This document shows, piece after piece, positions 49,147-61,700 of a DNA stretch of 64,000 bases (its first letter is position 1; the number at the start of each line of letters is the position of its first letter). The notes beneath the pieces were generated by a model, which saw only the letters and a program-made list of their open reading frames with translations, did not search any database and was not told the DNA's origin. The stretch spans positions 18,471,151-18,535,150 of the forward strand of contig CM060118.1 in NCBI GenBank assembly GCA_030522415.1. Reading direction: 5' to 3'. This DNA is from Channallabes apus. Lineage: Eukaryota > Chordata > Actinopteri > Siluriformes > Clariidae. The position numbers were made by a program, and so were the translations under genes.

Positions 49147-50655
49147 TTATGTTGTCTTTCTGAATCCTTTTAAGATAGGATATATATTTTCAAATGCTTC
49201 ATAGATTTCACCCCTCACCTTTGCACCTGGCAATAAGGGGGGAAAAACGTTACATTATCAGCTTCAGATATTATAAAGTGTACTTTACCCACACACCAAA
49301 AAATAAAAACCACATACCTGTAAGTACAACTTTGCCTGAAACGAAAATTAAAAGCACAATTCTGGGCTTAATCATTCTGTAGATTAATCCAGGGAATAAC
49401 TCTGGCTCATAACTGAAAAAGAAACAGTTTGCAAGATGTCAGTCAACATAAAAAATCAAATCCACCATATTTTCCCGAATGTGACAGACAGACCTGCTGA
49501 ACTGCTGATGGGTGAGAACCAGGCCCTCCAGTCGAATCGGGAACTTGACATCGCAACTCCCAACCATGTTTTGAATCTTGAAGTCCAGAAATTTGGCAGG
49601 GAAACCGAGTTTCTGCACTACTCTTGCGTATTTCCTGGCAGCTAGACGAGACTGCTCCTCACTAGGAAGGGACACAATACACACTAAATTACAGAAGCTT
49701 TTCTAAGAGATGCTCCCAACCAGGTTTGAATTCAAATTTGTTGGAGTTTAAAAGCAGTCTAGCATTTTGTGGGCTCTAATGAAGATTTGAATTTCGGTCC
49801 ACCCCAGGAAAATGGCACTCTCCTCAGGTTTGGTTGGAGAAATTTATTTTGCTATTTTACATTAATGCAAAGGTCTGCAACTGAAGTGATATGTAGCTTG
49901 AAAAAGAAACGCAGACAGCCTTCATTTTACAATTTATATAAATATGGCAGAATTAAAAAAAATATATATGTAGCTCTTTCTTCCTCTTGTTCTACAGCAG
50001 GGGTCGCCAACTAGTGGACTCCGGTCCGAATCCGGACCGCGAGATGCGTCCATCCGGACCATGAAGCTTTTTGGATCTATATAGCAAATGCTATTTTCTA
50101 ATGAAATAAAATGTATATCAGGCATGTGTAGATCAGCTCAGTAGAGCCATTTGGGTCCTACGGCGCCACGGGTTGCTATTACAGTTACCACTCCAAACGT
50201 TACGTTCAGATGTGCAGTCATGCGTGCATTGAAGAGAGCAGAAAGCAGCGCACAGATTAGCGCCAAAAAAAAAAAAAAAGTCACGTTCAAAAATTTTTAA
50301 AGTTGATTTAGCGAGATGAATGGGTGGGATAATATGCATTCATTCTTCCTGCATTAAGCTCTACGAGGCCTGTGTGTCTTATTTGCTCGGACTCTGTTGC
50401 AGTAACCAAAAGTGGAAATATTAAACACCATTTCAAAACTAAACATAGACACTTTGAAGAAACTCACCCTCAGCAGTCTGATGTAAGGGCAAGGAAAGTA
50501 AATGAGCTTAAAGTGCAGTATGAGCGATCTACACAGGTCCTCCCTCACTCACCCCCCAACATTTTTGAACATAAAATGCAATACGAGATTTTTTTTTTTT
50601 TTTTTTTGAACGAGGAAGGTTTGCATTCATTGATTGTGATAATTTGCTAATCTCA

Positions 50656-50696
<41 letters not shown>

Positions 50697-53628
50697 ACTT
50701 TAGTTTCCTTTTTAAGTTGTTAATGTTGAAATTAAGGTTCTGTGCAGATTTAGAAATGAAGGCATTTTGCACTTTTCTTCATCATATTTGTCAGACATCA
50801 TTACTGGTTTAATTAAATTATTTTGTACCAAAGTAAAGGACAGAACAGCATTAAAATGAGATCCAATTTGTGAAGGATGTAAATTTATGTCTGTTTATAA
50901 ATATGGAGAGACATGTTTATCAATGAGAACATATATTTTGTTCAATAAAAACTGTTATCTACACCTAAAGCATCAGTGCCTGTTTTGGGTTGTCAGGACC
51001 TTAGCTGGTGAGGAGTGTTCATTTACCGGACCTCAAACAATTTTAGAAGACCCCTGTTCTACAGCACAGGAACTAGCTCTCACCCCAATAACCTACTCAA
51101 CCTAGGAGGGGTTTCTCCAGCTGTTGCCCCTCACTTTGCACCCCTGGTGGCCACAGAACCCAATGAGTTAGTGATGCGCGGGTCGGGTATTTTTCCAACC
51201 CGCGGGTCCCGCTTTTAGGAAATTATTTGGCCCGCCCCAGCCCGCACCACTATCTATTTTTACAACCCGCACCGCCCTGCGCGACCATTAAATGATGTGA
51301 TGTAAATTCCCGAAATCAATTTCTCCCGTACCACGTCTTCCATCTTCACTTTCATTTCTTTGTTGTGACTGGTGGCGGTAGCTGCTTGGCGCTTTCGTGA
51401 CTTGTCATGCGACGTAACCTTATCAAAGAACTTAAAATATGAAAATAGATATTCCCAAATATTTAATATAGGCTATAGGGAATTGCACGCAACATACATG
51501 GATTTTTTTATTAAATTTTGTTTTTAATGACCCGTGCATCTCTACAATGAGTCACTTATTTAGAGCTTTTATTTTACCTGCGAGACTGTTCATGTAACCC
51601 AAACAATTTTCATTATGCCCAAAAGTATGTGGACACAACCATTAAACCTATAAATGTGCTTTGAACATCACATTCCAGATTTATTCCTGATTTTTATAAT
51701 AACCATTCTTCTTGGAATGCTTTTCACTAGAGTTTGGAACATGGATGGGAGGATTGGCGCTCATTCAGCCATTGGGGTTGAGGTCAAGGGTCTGTTCAGG
51801 TTATTAAAGTTCCTTCACCCTACCCTTGGTAAGCTAACCTGGACCTTGGTTTGTTCACAGGTGCAGGGTAATGATGGAACATGGTCAAAGATTCTTCAGT
51901 TTCATTTAATGGAAATTTTTCATGGTACAGCATACAAAAAGAGTCTAGGCTTGCTTGCTTGCTTCCAACTTTGTGGCAGAAGAATGAGGAAGAACCACAA
52001 TTAAGAGTTATGTTTTGTGTCCACAAACATTTTGTCATACAGAGTATTTTGCTATGCAATATGGATTGTCATTAGTTTGTATATATTCTGGGTATTTCCA
52101 CCATATGATTACTGCTTGTATAACACACACACAAAAAAAAAAAAAAAAAACACAAAATTATGGCTTTAGAAGGTTGACATGTCTAAGTGAAAATGAGATT
52201 TCAACTTTACCTCTTAGCTCCTGTGCAGACCATCTTGCCTGAACTGAAAATCAGAGCAGTCGTTCTAGGTTCTCGTATTCTCATGATGACGGCCGCAAAA
52301 CGCTAAAAGATCCATGTATCGTTAGGCCAAATGAATCATATTTTGTATATATTTTTACCTTCACTAAAAACACATACACTATAGTAGACAATTATTAACG
52401 TATATAAAGTTAAATATCTACAATATGCAACATTAATCACAAACTACAATTCTAAAGATTTAATGCAGATTTAGCAAGAGATAAAATGTAATAAATCTCC
52501 TCAATATATAATGCCTTTTTAAAAAAGGTATTTATAAATTAAACTCCACATCATAAAAGGAGAGAGATGGAGTTTAATTTACAAATACCTTCTTAAAAAA
52601 AGGCATTTTATTTATATATAAAAAAGAAAAGCTTGACCTAAAACTTAGATTCTGTATGTATATCAAAATTGTCCATGCTAAACAAGTATGTGTTATTCAA
52701 AAAGGGTCACCACTTTAATGGATAGGTTTGCAGGGCAGTGCAACAAGCTGACTAATACTGTATTTTACACAGAAGTATATTTGTGGGGATAACACACTTA
52801 GATTTAGGAAGATAATACCTTTGGATTATACTCGGCATTCCTGGCTCGCAGTGCTATTGTCTTCAGGTCAAGTTTGCATCCCAAGTTCACAGTTGACACA
52901 ATATTCCTTCAGAATGAAGAAAATAAGGATGTAATTAATGATTAGCCATGAAGAAACAGAAGGACAACACATATGCTGCAGATATTAACAAATGACCTGA
53001 ATATCAATAGCTTAAGAAGTAGAACTCACTGTAGTTGAGGGACGATGCCAGAGCTTTCTGAAGCTGGTGTGGCGGGAGTGACGGGGGTCATGGGTGTTAG
53101 AGGGGTTCTGTAGAGTGGGGTGTTTCCTGGCAGTGCTGTGGTGGTGGAAACTGCTTGCGAGTGATAAAGCTGAGGAGTTTGGCCAGATGTACCCACTATA
53201 CCACCTTGCTGTTGAGAAGCCGCCTGCTGTTGCTGTTGTTGCCTCTGTTGCTCCTCTAAGAGAGACAGGCTGTTGGTGTTCTGTACTGGCTGTGGTGTAA
53301 GCCCTGTGCCATATGGCATCATAGGGCTGAACATGGGGAGACCAGGCGTCATGGCCCCCTGCAAACAAGAATACAGAAGAATTCTCATAGGAAATTAGAC
53401 TGAAAAGATTTTAGTTTAAATTATTTGAAAGACAATTTAATGGAAGGAAAAAAAAAGAAAAAAAGCACATGCCTGACTATTTGATCTGTACCAAGTATGG
53501 AATTCAAGACAAGCAATGCCAGATTTTATACATTTAAATTCAAATTAAAATCTACCATCAATTCAAATCATCACCTGAGGCGATGCAAGGCTTTGTGGGA
53601 ATGGAGGCAAGCTGTTGTTCTGCTCCAT
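49147..53628 (-). CDS. tbp: TATA-box-binding protein (TBP)
   Basis: Seven coding exons: 53628-53575, 53358-53030, 52906-52819, 52302-52211, 49661-49494, 49412-49318 and 49226-49147, phases consistent, 301 aa. The N-terminus [18 protein letters not shown] and the proline/threonine-rich stretch are conserved. The polyQ tract is only [15 protein letters not shown], far shorter than in humans. The C-terminal saddle consists of two direct repeats, starting [18 protein letters not shown] and ending [14 protein letters not shown] nucleates pre-initiation complexes for all three RNA polymerases, in TFIID, SL1 and TFIIIB. A 5'UTR exon appears at 53722-53629, and a first exon ends at a donor at 54984. 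Intron 4 (52210-49662) is a transposon cluster with two hAT elements and a Tc1 derivative. The gene is tail to tail with pdcd2. Confidence 0.97.
49998..51056 (+). mobile_element. hAT transposon internal-deletion derivative retaining a BED zinc finger
   Basis: The ends are CAGGGGTC and GACCCCTG, flanked by the perfect 8-bp duplication TTCTACAG at 49990-49997 and 51057-51064, the hAT signature. The plus strand at about 50352-50570 encodes [20 protein letters not shown] and [12 protein letters not shown], a BED-type finger (C-x2-C, H-x4-H) like that of GTF2IRD2/ZBED-type hAT transposases. The dimerisation and catalytic parts are missing. A T19 run (50589-50607) and an A37 run (50659-50695) lie inside. 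It lies in tbp intron 4. Confidence 0.9.
51169..51544. mobile_element. hAT-type MITE, 376 bp
   Basis: The inverted ends are TAGTGATGCGCGGGTC on the left and TAGAGATGCACGGGTC read inward from the right. The perfect 8-bp duplication CAATGAGT is at 51161-51168 and 51545-51552. The left part is GC-rich, with repeated AACCCGC/GCGGGT motifs. It has no coding potential. Confidence 0.9.
51611..52045. mobile_element. Non-autonomous Tc1-derived element, copy 3 of 3
   Basis: The left end ATGCCCAAAAGTATGTGGAC and the right end (GTGTCCACAAACATTTTGTC, then ATACAG) are inverted repeats of the family at 22041 and 40742. The interior has decayed transposase-derived DNA. It lies 60 bp from the hAT MITE. Confidence 0.75.
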
Positions 53629-55781
53629 GTTGTCTACTTATGAAGCCAACAGGAGAAGAATATTAGCAGAGGTGGGTCCGGAGACTGAGTTTAGATGTTC
53701 AACAGCATTCAGTGATAGAGACCTGAAAAGACCAATCACTAGCTTATTAACCAAACATAACAGTACCAACATTTCATAACAATATAAGCCAAAAACAGTA
53801 GTAGTCCAAATGTGTTGCGGGATTACAGACAATGTGCTTTTACCTGGATCATTCAACCAATCACTGAATTTGTATAAGGTCAGAATATTGTAACCTCATT
53901 AAACAAATATGTCAATAAAATCATTCTCTCAGTGTGTTTTTGCCACACACCAAAATTGCATGAGCAGCAGTTTGAAAATATGAAGTTGGCTGGCTTTACA
54001 TGCCTTGGCACGCGACAGCCTTTGCCCTTCCTGGTTGGGAGATATCACTTAAAAGGGGAGAAATTTCCAAAACAAAAAACAAAGCAGACAAACGGCAAGA
54101 GAGTTTACCTGGGTACCAAGAAGATATCAGTATCAGAGTGGTATTAAGTGCTGCCTGATAGCCATCCTATTTAAAAATGGGGGGAAAAAATGTTGCATTC
54201 TTAAATCACAAAAAAAAAAAAAACCCTACAGGCTGTCCCAAAAGTCTACATATATGGATCAACAGTTTCAAGAATGTTTGCTGGATTACTTCTCATGACC
54301 TCGAAGTTGCTGGTGCGATTTATGGATCCAAGCCTACTTTATGTTTAACATGTGAACATAATGTCCCAGGAGACGATACAGTACAAATATTGTTTAAAGG
54401 AATGCATGTTAAGTGCAATTACATACATAACTACAGGTGTGTTAACACGACATAATTGAAAGTGGGAGTGACGACACTGTGTTTGCAAAGAAAAAAGATT
54501 CTCATATAGGGGATGTTTTGCAAACAAAGTTACATTTAGCTAAAAAGTACGTGTTATTTTTTTTTTAATTATCTTATATGAAGCGGAGGCTAGCTGGAAA
54601 GCAAGGGAATAGACCCTGACGTTCTATGGCCTAATGGTTTTAACTACGTAAAAACAACAGTTCAATAGCTAACAAATGCAAAATTAGCGACCAAATTATT
54701 CGTTTATGTATTAATAGCACTGGCGGTGTAACGTACTGAGACACGCAACCTCAGCAAAATCTCACCGGGTTAAATCGAATCCATCTACCGTTAGCAAAAA
54801 CAAGCTTACGCTAGTGTTAGCCTGTCATTGCTACGTACACTCTTATATACTTTAACACAAACATTTCCAGAAACAGTCTAACCTGAGAAGAAAAAAAACA
54901 ACCGAATACACAAAACACCTAATAAATGAAAAGCGCATTAAATTCGCACGCATTCCGAGCTCATATAAATAATTTGAGGTTACCTTGTCTCAGACTAGGC
55001 GCAAAAACATGAGCCTTTTACAACCAGTTCCGCCTGTTCACAGAACTACTTCCGGCGTTTTAATATCCCTGGGCCCCATGGTGCCTTGCGCGAAAACGGA
55101 GCACAACGTTTCCGGTGAAACGTAAACAATCGACAAAGGCAAGGACGAACACCAAGCAGAAACATTATTCACTTCACGATTATTTAATTAATAGCATTTT
55201 ATCTGTAAACAATTGATATTAAAATAGACAATTTTTGGTGACAAAAATGCACTTAATAATGTAATATTAATTCATGTTTTTGACAACTGTCTGATAAATG
55301 TCCAGCTATGCTCTAGCTATTATTAAAGATATTTATAGCATTAAATAAAAATTAAATGTATAGCTTCTTACACACCTGCTAACTAATTTAAATGTCTAGA
55401 TTTTTTTTTACATTACATATGATGCCTTTTGCTTCTTTGGCAGTGTACTGCAGCCACCAGACTGTAGATTACAACTAACTGTACCAGTCTAATAATGGAC
55501 ATCTTTATATATGTGCATAATTTTTTATTAAGAACAATATCTATGGTGATTTATTACATTTTACAAACATAGTAAAGTTATAAAAGTCCATACCCACTGC
55601 ATTTTTATACATAGAGGAGCACCATGTTTGTGGTGCATATTTATGAGCAACAACAAATAATTCACACCTGCAGGTTTTTCATTGTGTTTGCTCAGGATTT
55701 GAGAGGTCACTCAGCCAACACTGAAAATGCCAAGCCGTATCTGGGTACACACACGCACAGAGAGCGCATAAGGCATACAAC
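53629..55781. promoter_or_regulatory. Divergent region between tbp and the asparaginase-like gene
   Basis: tbp 5'UTR exons lie at 53629-53722 and about 54984-55060 (minus strand). A local GC-rich, CpG-containing patch at about 55020-55130 is TATA-less. The ATG of the plus-strand gene is about 0.7 kb further. Other DNA here is AT-rich with nothing recognised. Confidence 0.5.
55048..55055. promoter_or_regulatory. ETS/GABP-type site in the tbp promoter
   Basis: ACTTCCGG sits in the CpG patch at the inferred tbp start. A second core, TTCCGG, is at about 55110. Such sites are usual in housekeeping divergent promoters. Confidence 0.4.
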
Positions 55782-58700
55782 ATGGCTGCTGTGGGCACTT
55801 GGGCCTTTTCACTCCCTGCTGTAGAAAGAATGCGGTGCATGATTCTAGCTGGACAAAGTTCCACTGATGTGGTAGAGAATGCAATCGCAGGTAAATAAAA
55901 TGCCATATATATGTATTAATATATAGTGTTAGAATGGTGGTGGTCAAAAGTATTGGTGTTTTTATTTTTTTGTAATAATGACAGTCAAGATAATAAGAAT
56001 AATTTATTTGATGCAATGAAATTGCTATAAAACATTCATTATTTAGTATCAAGTCCTTTATTTTTCAAAATCTGTTGGATCCGGCTGAATATAGAGTCAC
56101 AAAGACATCTATAGTACTCCGGTGTCATGTGCTCAATCCGTGCCTGCTCGATTGCTTCCTGAACATCATTTTTAGAGTTCCCTAGTTTTAGCCAATTTTT
56201 GGGCAGATGTGGACACTCCGGCTTCAGCAAGTAAAAATCCTGCCACATATTTGTTCCATCTATTAACGACACCAGCTGATTCTTATTAGCGCAACTTTTC
56301 AGCCATATTTGAATTAGTGACATTATCTGTTTTGTGCACAGGAAGAAATATAGTACACGGCATGTTGTTTTAATACTTCTGACCACCACTGTGAATCCCA
56401 GTTCATTCCCTTCCCTGTATTCAACTATAGCACAATAACTACATATATTGGTAGAGTACATTATTATTTTTCAGATGTTGAGAATGACGTGCAGACAGGC
56501 CATTGTATAGTTGGAAGAGGAGGCTTTCCCAATAATAAGGGGATAGTTGAATGTGATGCAGCAATAATGGAAGGTGTGCCTGGGAGATTCGGAGCAATAG
56601 CTGCATTGCGTGGGTAAAGAGAGACATGCTGAAATATATTTTAAACTCAAATGGCTTTATGCATATTTGAAGGTATTATGTTTATTATATCAATCTGTCA
56701 TTTTTCCATGTAGGGTGTTTTGACCTACTATTCAAAATATTGTTCGTGCTGCACTAAAAGTAATCCTATCAATTTTCTCTGATTGTGGTAGGTAAATTAA
56801 CTTTATATGTGTATTTGTGTGGTGTTGTTTTTTTTTTGTTAGGGTAGGACAGCCATGCCGAGTAGCACGGCAAGTAATGGAGAAAAGCGCTCACAGCTTT
56901 TTAGTTGGTGAAGGAGCTGAAGATTTTGCACGGGAACATGGTTTTACTATTGAGCCCAATGAGAACATGCTCTCAGACCACACAGCCACTGCATATCAGG
57001 TAATCACACACAGTGTCAGTAGATCTTTAGGGTATGGGCTGAGGCCAAAATTATTCACCAACAAGAGAGCAAATACTACAACAATTTTATTTTGTCTTTT
57101 TGTTTTTATTTGATGTAAACCTTAAGGAATTTATTGAAAAGGGGAAACAAGTCCAAGGCCATGATACTATTAGTAAGTATAAACTTTTTTATACTTACTA
57201 AAGCTTTTTTCATCTTTTCATGCTTTAGTTGGTGGTGCAAGTAAAGAAGCCCAAATTGATCAGTTTATTTCAGGTTAATATTTAAATCTCACGAACAATG
57301 CAACCATGGGGGGGCGCAATCCAGTGTCTTCTTGTGCCAGTCCCAAGTCTGGATAAATGCAGAGGGTTGTGTCAGGAAGGGCATCCGACGTAAAAACATT
57401 TGCCAAATTAATGATGCGAATCAGAAATATAATTCCTATACCGGATTGGTCGCGGCCCGGATTAACAACGACCGCCACCGGTATTGTTGACTTACAGGGT
57501 GCCGGTGGAAATTGGGCTACTGTTGGTCGAAGAAGGAGAGGAGGAAGGCATGTTCGAAAGCAGAGAGAGAAAAGGAAAGGCAAGAGTTTAGGAGTGAAAG
57601 TAGGGACTTTGAATGTTGGGACCATGACAGGGAAGGCAAGAGAGTTGGTTGATATGATGCAGAGAAGGAAGGTGGATATACAGTGTGTCCAGGAGGCCAG
57701 GTGGAAAGGTAGCAAAGCTAGAAGCTTAGGATCAGGGTTCAAATTGTTTTACCATGGTGTGGATAGGAAAAGAAATGGAGTAGGAGTTATCCTGAAAGAG
57801 GAATATTCTGTTAGGAATGTTCTAGAGGTGAAAAGAGTATCAGACAGGTTGATCAGTCTAAAACTGGATATTGAAGGGATAATGTTCAATGTTGTTAGTG
57901 GTTATGCCTCACAGGTAGGATGTGAGTTAGAAGAGAAGGAGACATTCTGGAGTGAGTTAGATGAAGTGATGCAGAGCATCCCCAGAGGTGAGAGAGTGGT
58001 GATTGGGGCAGACTTCAATGGACATGTTGGGGAAGGGAACAGAGGTGATGAAAATGTGATGGGCAGGTTTGGTCTTCAGGACAGGAATGTAGAAGGACAG
58101 ATGGTGGTGGACTTTGCAAAGAGGTGGAAATGGCAGTAGTAAATACTTTCTTCCAGAAGAGGCAGGAATATAGGGTGACATATAAGAGTGGAGGCAGAAG
58201 CACTCAGGTAGACTACATCTTGTGTCGACGTTGTAATCTGAAAGAGATTAGTGACTACAAAGTGTTGGTAGGGGAGAGGGTAGCCAGACAACACAGAATG
58301 GTGGTGTGTAAAATAACCCTGGTGGTGAGGAAGGTGAAGAGGACAAAGGCAAAGCAGAGGACAAAGTGGTGGGAGCTGAGAAAGGAAGAATGTCTTTAGG
58401 GAGGAGTTGAGACAGGCTATGGGTAGTCAGGAGGTGCTTTCAGTTGACTGGACAATTACAGCCAATGTGATCAGGGAGACAGGTAGGAGGGTACTTGGTG
58501 TATCATCAGGTAAGAGAAAAGTGGACAAGGAGACTTGGTGGTGGAACAAGGAAGTCCACGATTGTATACAGGGAAAGAGGCTAGCTAAGAAGAAGTGGGA
58601 CTCTGAGAGGACAAAAGAGAGTAGACAGGAGTACAGGGAGATGCAGCGTAAGGTGAAGGTAGAAGTGGCAAAGGCCAAACAAAGAGCATATGAGAACTTG

Positions 58701-61700
58701 TATGCTAGGCTGGACAGTAAGGAGGGAGAGGTGGATCTGTACAGGTTAGCGAGGCAGAGAGATAGAGATAGGAAGGATGTGCAGCAGGTTAGAGTGATTA
58801 AAGATGGAGATGGAAATGTACTGTCAGATGCCAGGAGTGTAATGGGAAGATGGAAGGAGTACTTTGAGGAGTTGATGAATGAGGAAAACGAAAGAGAACA
58901 AAGAATAGAAGAGGTGACTGTTGTGGAGCAGGAAGTAGCAAATATTAGTCAAAGTGAGGTGAGAAGGGCGTTGAAGAGGATGAAGAGTGGAAAGGCTGTT
59001 GGTCCTGATGACATACCTGTGGAGGTATGGAAGCGCTTAGGAGAGGTGGCAGTAGAGTTTCTGACTAGTTTGTTTAACAAGATCTTGGAGAGTGAGAGGA
59101 TTCCAGAAGAATGGAAGAGAAGTGTATTGGTGCCGATTTTTAAGAACAAGGGAGATGTGCAAAGCTGTGGCAATTACAGAGGCATAAAGCTAATGAGCCA
59201 TACAATGAAGCTGTGGGAAAGAGTAGTGAAAGCTAGGTTAAGGGCAGAGGTGAGCATTTGTGAGCAGCAATATGGTTTCATGCCTAGAATGAGTACATCA
59301 GATGCAGTATTTGCTTTGAGGATGCTGATGGAGAAGTACAGAGAAGGTAATAAAGAGTTGCATTGTGACTTTGTAGATTTAGAGAAAGCGTATGACAGGG
59401 TGCCAAGAGAGGAGCTGTGGTGTTGTATGAGGAATTCTGGAGTGGCAGAGAAGTATGTTAGAGTGGTGCAGGACATGTATGAGAGCTGTAAGACAGTGGT
59501 GAGATGTGCTGTAGGTGTGACAGAAGAGTTCAAGGTGGAGGTGGGTCTGCATCAAGGATCGGCTCTAAGCCCCTTTTTGTTTGCTCTGGTGATAGACAGG
59601 ATGACAGATGAGGTTAGACAGGAGTCTCCATGGACTATGATGTTTGCAGATGACATTGTGCTTTGTAGCGAGAGTAGGGAACAGGTGGAAGAAAATTTGG
59701 AGAGGTGGAGGTACGCTCTGGAAAGCAGAGGAATGAAAGTTAGCCGCAGCAAGACGGAATACATGTGTTTGAATGAGAGGGACCCAAGATGAACGGTGAG
59801 GCTACAGGGAGCAGAGGTAAAGAAGGTGCAGGACTTTAAGTACTTAGGGTCAACGGTCCAGAGCAACGGAGAGTGTGGAAAGGAGGTGAAGAGGCGGGTA
59901 CAGGCAGGTTGGAATGGGTGGAGAAAAGTTTCAGGTGTGTTGTGCGATAAAAGAGTATCAGCGAGAATGAAAGGAAAGGTGTACAGGACAGTGGTGAGAC
60001 CAGCGATGCTCTACGGCTTAGAGACAGTGGCACTGAAGAAAAGACAGGAGGCAGAGTTGGAGGTAGCAGAGCTGAAGATGTAGAGGTTCTCTTTGGGAGT
60101 GACAAGGATGGGTAGGATCAAGAATGAGTTCATCAGAGGGACAACTCATGTTAGATTGTTAGATGTTTTGGAGATAAAGTCAGAGAGGCCAGATTGAAGT
60201 GGTTTGGACATGTTCAGAGGAGAGGTGGTGAATATATCGGTAGAAGGATGCTGAGGTTGGAACTGCCAGGCAGGAGGTCTAGAGGAAGACCAAAGAGGAG
60301 ATTTATGGATGCAGTGAAAGAGGACATGAAGTTAGTTGGTGTGAGAGAAGAAGATGCAGAGGATAGTGTTAGATGGAGGCAGATGATTCGCTGTGGCGAC
60401 CCCTGAAAGGGAACAGCCGAAAGACAAAAAGAAGATTTAAATCTCACAAACATCCAACAATTCAACCTGGAAATAATTGGGAAATGAATTTCTTCTTTAG
60501 ACAGCTAAGTATCTGATATATTTTGCAGATGTTGTTATGATGCGCATGTTGTGAATTTGTTGGTTTTGTCAACAGAATAATCTCCATTACCATAACCCAT
60601 CCAATCCTGCTCCATTTAGTTGCGTTTTCCCCGTAGTACATTAAGATTCCTTTTACAGTAATAGGTTTTACCAGATACAAATGTTTTGTATTAGTTAGAA
60701 TTTTCATGTGTTAAACTGAGCTGCTTCTGACATAATATCCTGGCCAAATACTGTAAGTCAACAATTCCGAAAAGTCTATTGGGCTGCATGAAGGAAATAT
60801 CAGCTAAGAAGGGTTGAAATTACTTCAAAAGGGAAGGGACAAGAGGTACTTCGGGCTCCCACATTATTGACGGCTCTACAGTCAATCAGGGGCGTCTGTG
60901 AGCTCATGCAAGCAGAGGGGGCGGATAGCACTGACCTCCAAGTGTGTTACCCTGCCCCCAATGGTGCATGAGTAAGCAGTTCGAAAAGATGCGGTCGGTG
61001 ACGTCACGTGGGTTGGAGGAAACACGTGATAGTCTGCGGCCCACCCGACTGATTGATAGTAGACGCTTGATGTGGGAGGAATTGGATACGACTAAATTCT
61101 GGGAGAAAATCTGGGGAAACCCCCCCCCCCAAAAAAAAAATGCCTCGATTTGCTAGGGACCATAAAATTTGGACTTTAGAACAAATCTAAATTGATGAGT
61201 TTAGATTGATCCTATTCCAGAGTGATGGGCGTGTCAGGGTAAGAAAGATTTTGCATAGTGGCCAATGTACAAACCTCTGGAGGCAGTGTTATGAATTTGG
61301 GGGGTGTTTAGTGGCAACATTATGTAGCAATAAAATCATTGTATGCTGTAATCAAAGCTAAAGGTGACTGAATGAAATCTTACTGACTTTTTTTTGACCA
61401 GGTGTTTTATAAAGGGTTAATAATTGAATAATGCTAAAATTCACTGTCTGATATTTTCTGGTGTGACAGTACAAACCACTAAGCAAAAATGAGAAGAGTA
61501 AGGCTGTCTTGTGTTTACTTACAGGTCTCATTGCATTGGATCTCACAGGAAACATAACTGTAGGTGAGAATAATTTCACTTGATGTTTTCATTTATTCTT
61601 TATAAGGAATTACACTTCGTGGCGGCATGGTGGCTTAGTGGTTAGCACTGACGCCTTGCAGCTCCAGTGTCCAGGTTCAGTTACTGACCAGGTTCAATTC

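Noticed and set aside
53012..53388. Second long frame over the tbp N-terminal exon (118 codons, shifted by one base)
   Set aside because: It is the alternative frame of the repetitive Gln/Pro/Thr-coding exon. The frame with family sequence is the real one.
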